This document shows, piece by piece, positions 63,561 through 64,000 of a stretch of DNA of 64,000 bases (position 1 is its first letter; every line of letters begins with the position of its first letter). Made by a program: the position numbers and the translations under genes. Source of the DNA: Lamellibrachia columna (Eukaryota > Annelida > Polychaeta > Sabellida > Siboglinidae). The stretch is taken from assembly GCA_963662155.1 (NCBI GenBank), contig OY759261.1, positions 177,501 to 241,500 of the forward strand. Direction: 5' to 3'. The notes beneath the pieces were generated by a model. That model saw only the letters and a program-made list of their open reading frames with translations, was not told the origin of the DNA and ran no database searches.

Positions 63561-64000
63561 ATGCACCATTAGTAATCACTAGGTAGCGTTGATGATGTGA
63601 TTAACGAATTCCGGCAAGTAGAAGCGGAGCAAAGTCAACGACGACGGCTTTTCGCCTTTTAGTCACAATTGTAGCCACAGCATATCGGATATAATTATTA
63701 ATGATATATACTATTTAGTTATGAATAATTATCATAGTCATGCAAGCTGAAGCATTACCTCAAACAAAGCAGCTACATCTGAGAGACTTGTGCAAATGGG
63801 TCGATCGGCCATTTCAACAGTTCTCAAATAATAATAATCTGTGAGCTATTGTTGCATCATACGATCGTTAATCGGGAGTTATTCTTTGATATGTGAAGTT
63901 GCTTGGTTCGTCCACTGTGACATGCGTTCGGTGCATGAGACAATGATCACACAGCCCATCCAAGGACAACATTAATCACAAAGTGACCTGTCGCTATGTT
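63561..64000. repeat. Right-edge spacer and start of next paralogous unit
   Basis: 63672-64000 repeats 59085-59410. No exon lies within the part visible here. Confidence 0.8.

Overview
The window is eukaryotic and almost certainly from a marine invertebrate animal genome. Coding segments are short, bounded by GT/AG splice signals and separated by AT-rich introns. There are no operons or bacterial ribosome sites. A large share of the sequence is non-LTR retrotransposons (CR1, L2-like, RTE-like and an I/Ingi-like element), one gypsy-like LTR element, microsatellites and minisatellites. I cannot name the phylum; a lancelet, echinoderm, hemichordate or mollusc would all fit.

Layout. 1-1660: AT-rich non-coding sequence with one TATA-like site. 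1661-3405: 46-bp minisatellite. 3783-5700: decayed LINE. 6038-6848: 33-bp minisatellite. 8026-8208: orphan protein-kinase exon. 8636-11313: internally deleted gypsy-like LTR element. 11846-14626: 59-bp minisatellite beside a LINE endonuclease relic. 15088-20394: CR1 copy A, broken by a Mutator-like transposase-domain insertion. 20512-23342: six exons of a DUS3L (tRNA-dihydrouridine synthase 3-like) gene that looks dead. 26641-27830: L2-like LINE. 28576-30112 and 33950-36690: an inverted pair of membrane-protein gene fragments, tentatively Rolling-stone-like, with an RTE-like LINE and long microsatellites between them. 36957-41857: CR1 fragment E and CR1 copy B. 41898-46567: tandem duplications. 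46568-50545: I/Ingi-like LINE. 51226-51960: THAP-domain exons on the plus strand. 51974-53842: a small intact SAP-domain gene on the minus strand, convergent with it. 54245-58557: nearly intact CR1 copy C. 59461-59854: EGF-type secreted-protein exons. 60563-63232: CR1 copy D, inserted in a paralogous copy of the block at 50545-51105. 63665-64000: start of another repeat of the 59.1-kb block.

The most interesting signal is in the CR1 elements. ORF1 carries a zinc finger and an SGNH-hydrolase domain; ORF2 carries endonuclease and reverse transcriptase. ORF2 has no in-frame AUG ahead of its endonuclease and lies in the -1 frame relative to ORF1. In the 16-nt overlap, directly before the ORF1 stop, is the heptamer TTTAAAC, a textbook -1 ribosomal frameshift slip site. 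It is preserved in all three copies that span this junction. This suggests that ORF2 is made as an ORF1-ORF2 fusion by programmed frameshifting.

Other strong observations are the DUS3L pseudogene with five separate lesions, nested insertions at a TTAAG duplication, a perfect 97-bp palindrome found in only one of two tandem paralogs, a minisatellite that has replaced an endonuclease catalytic motif, and paralogous blocks that give empty-site evidence for one CR1 insertion.
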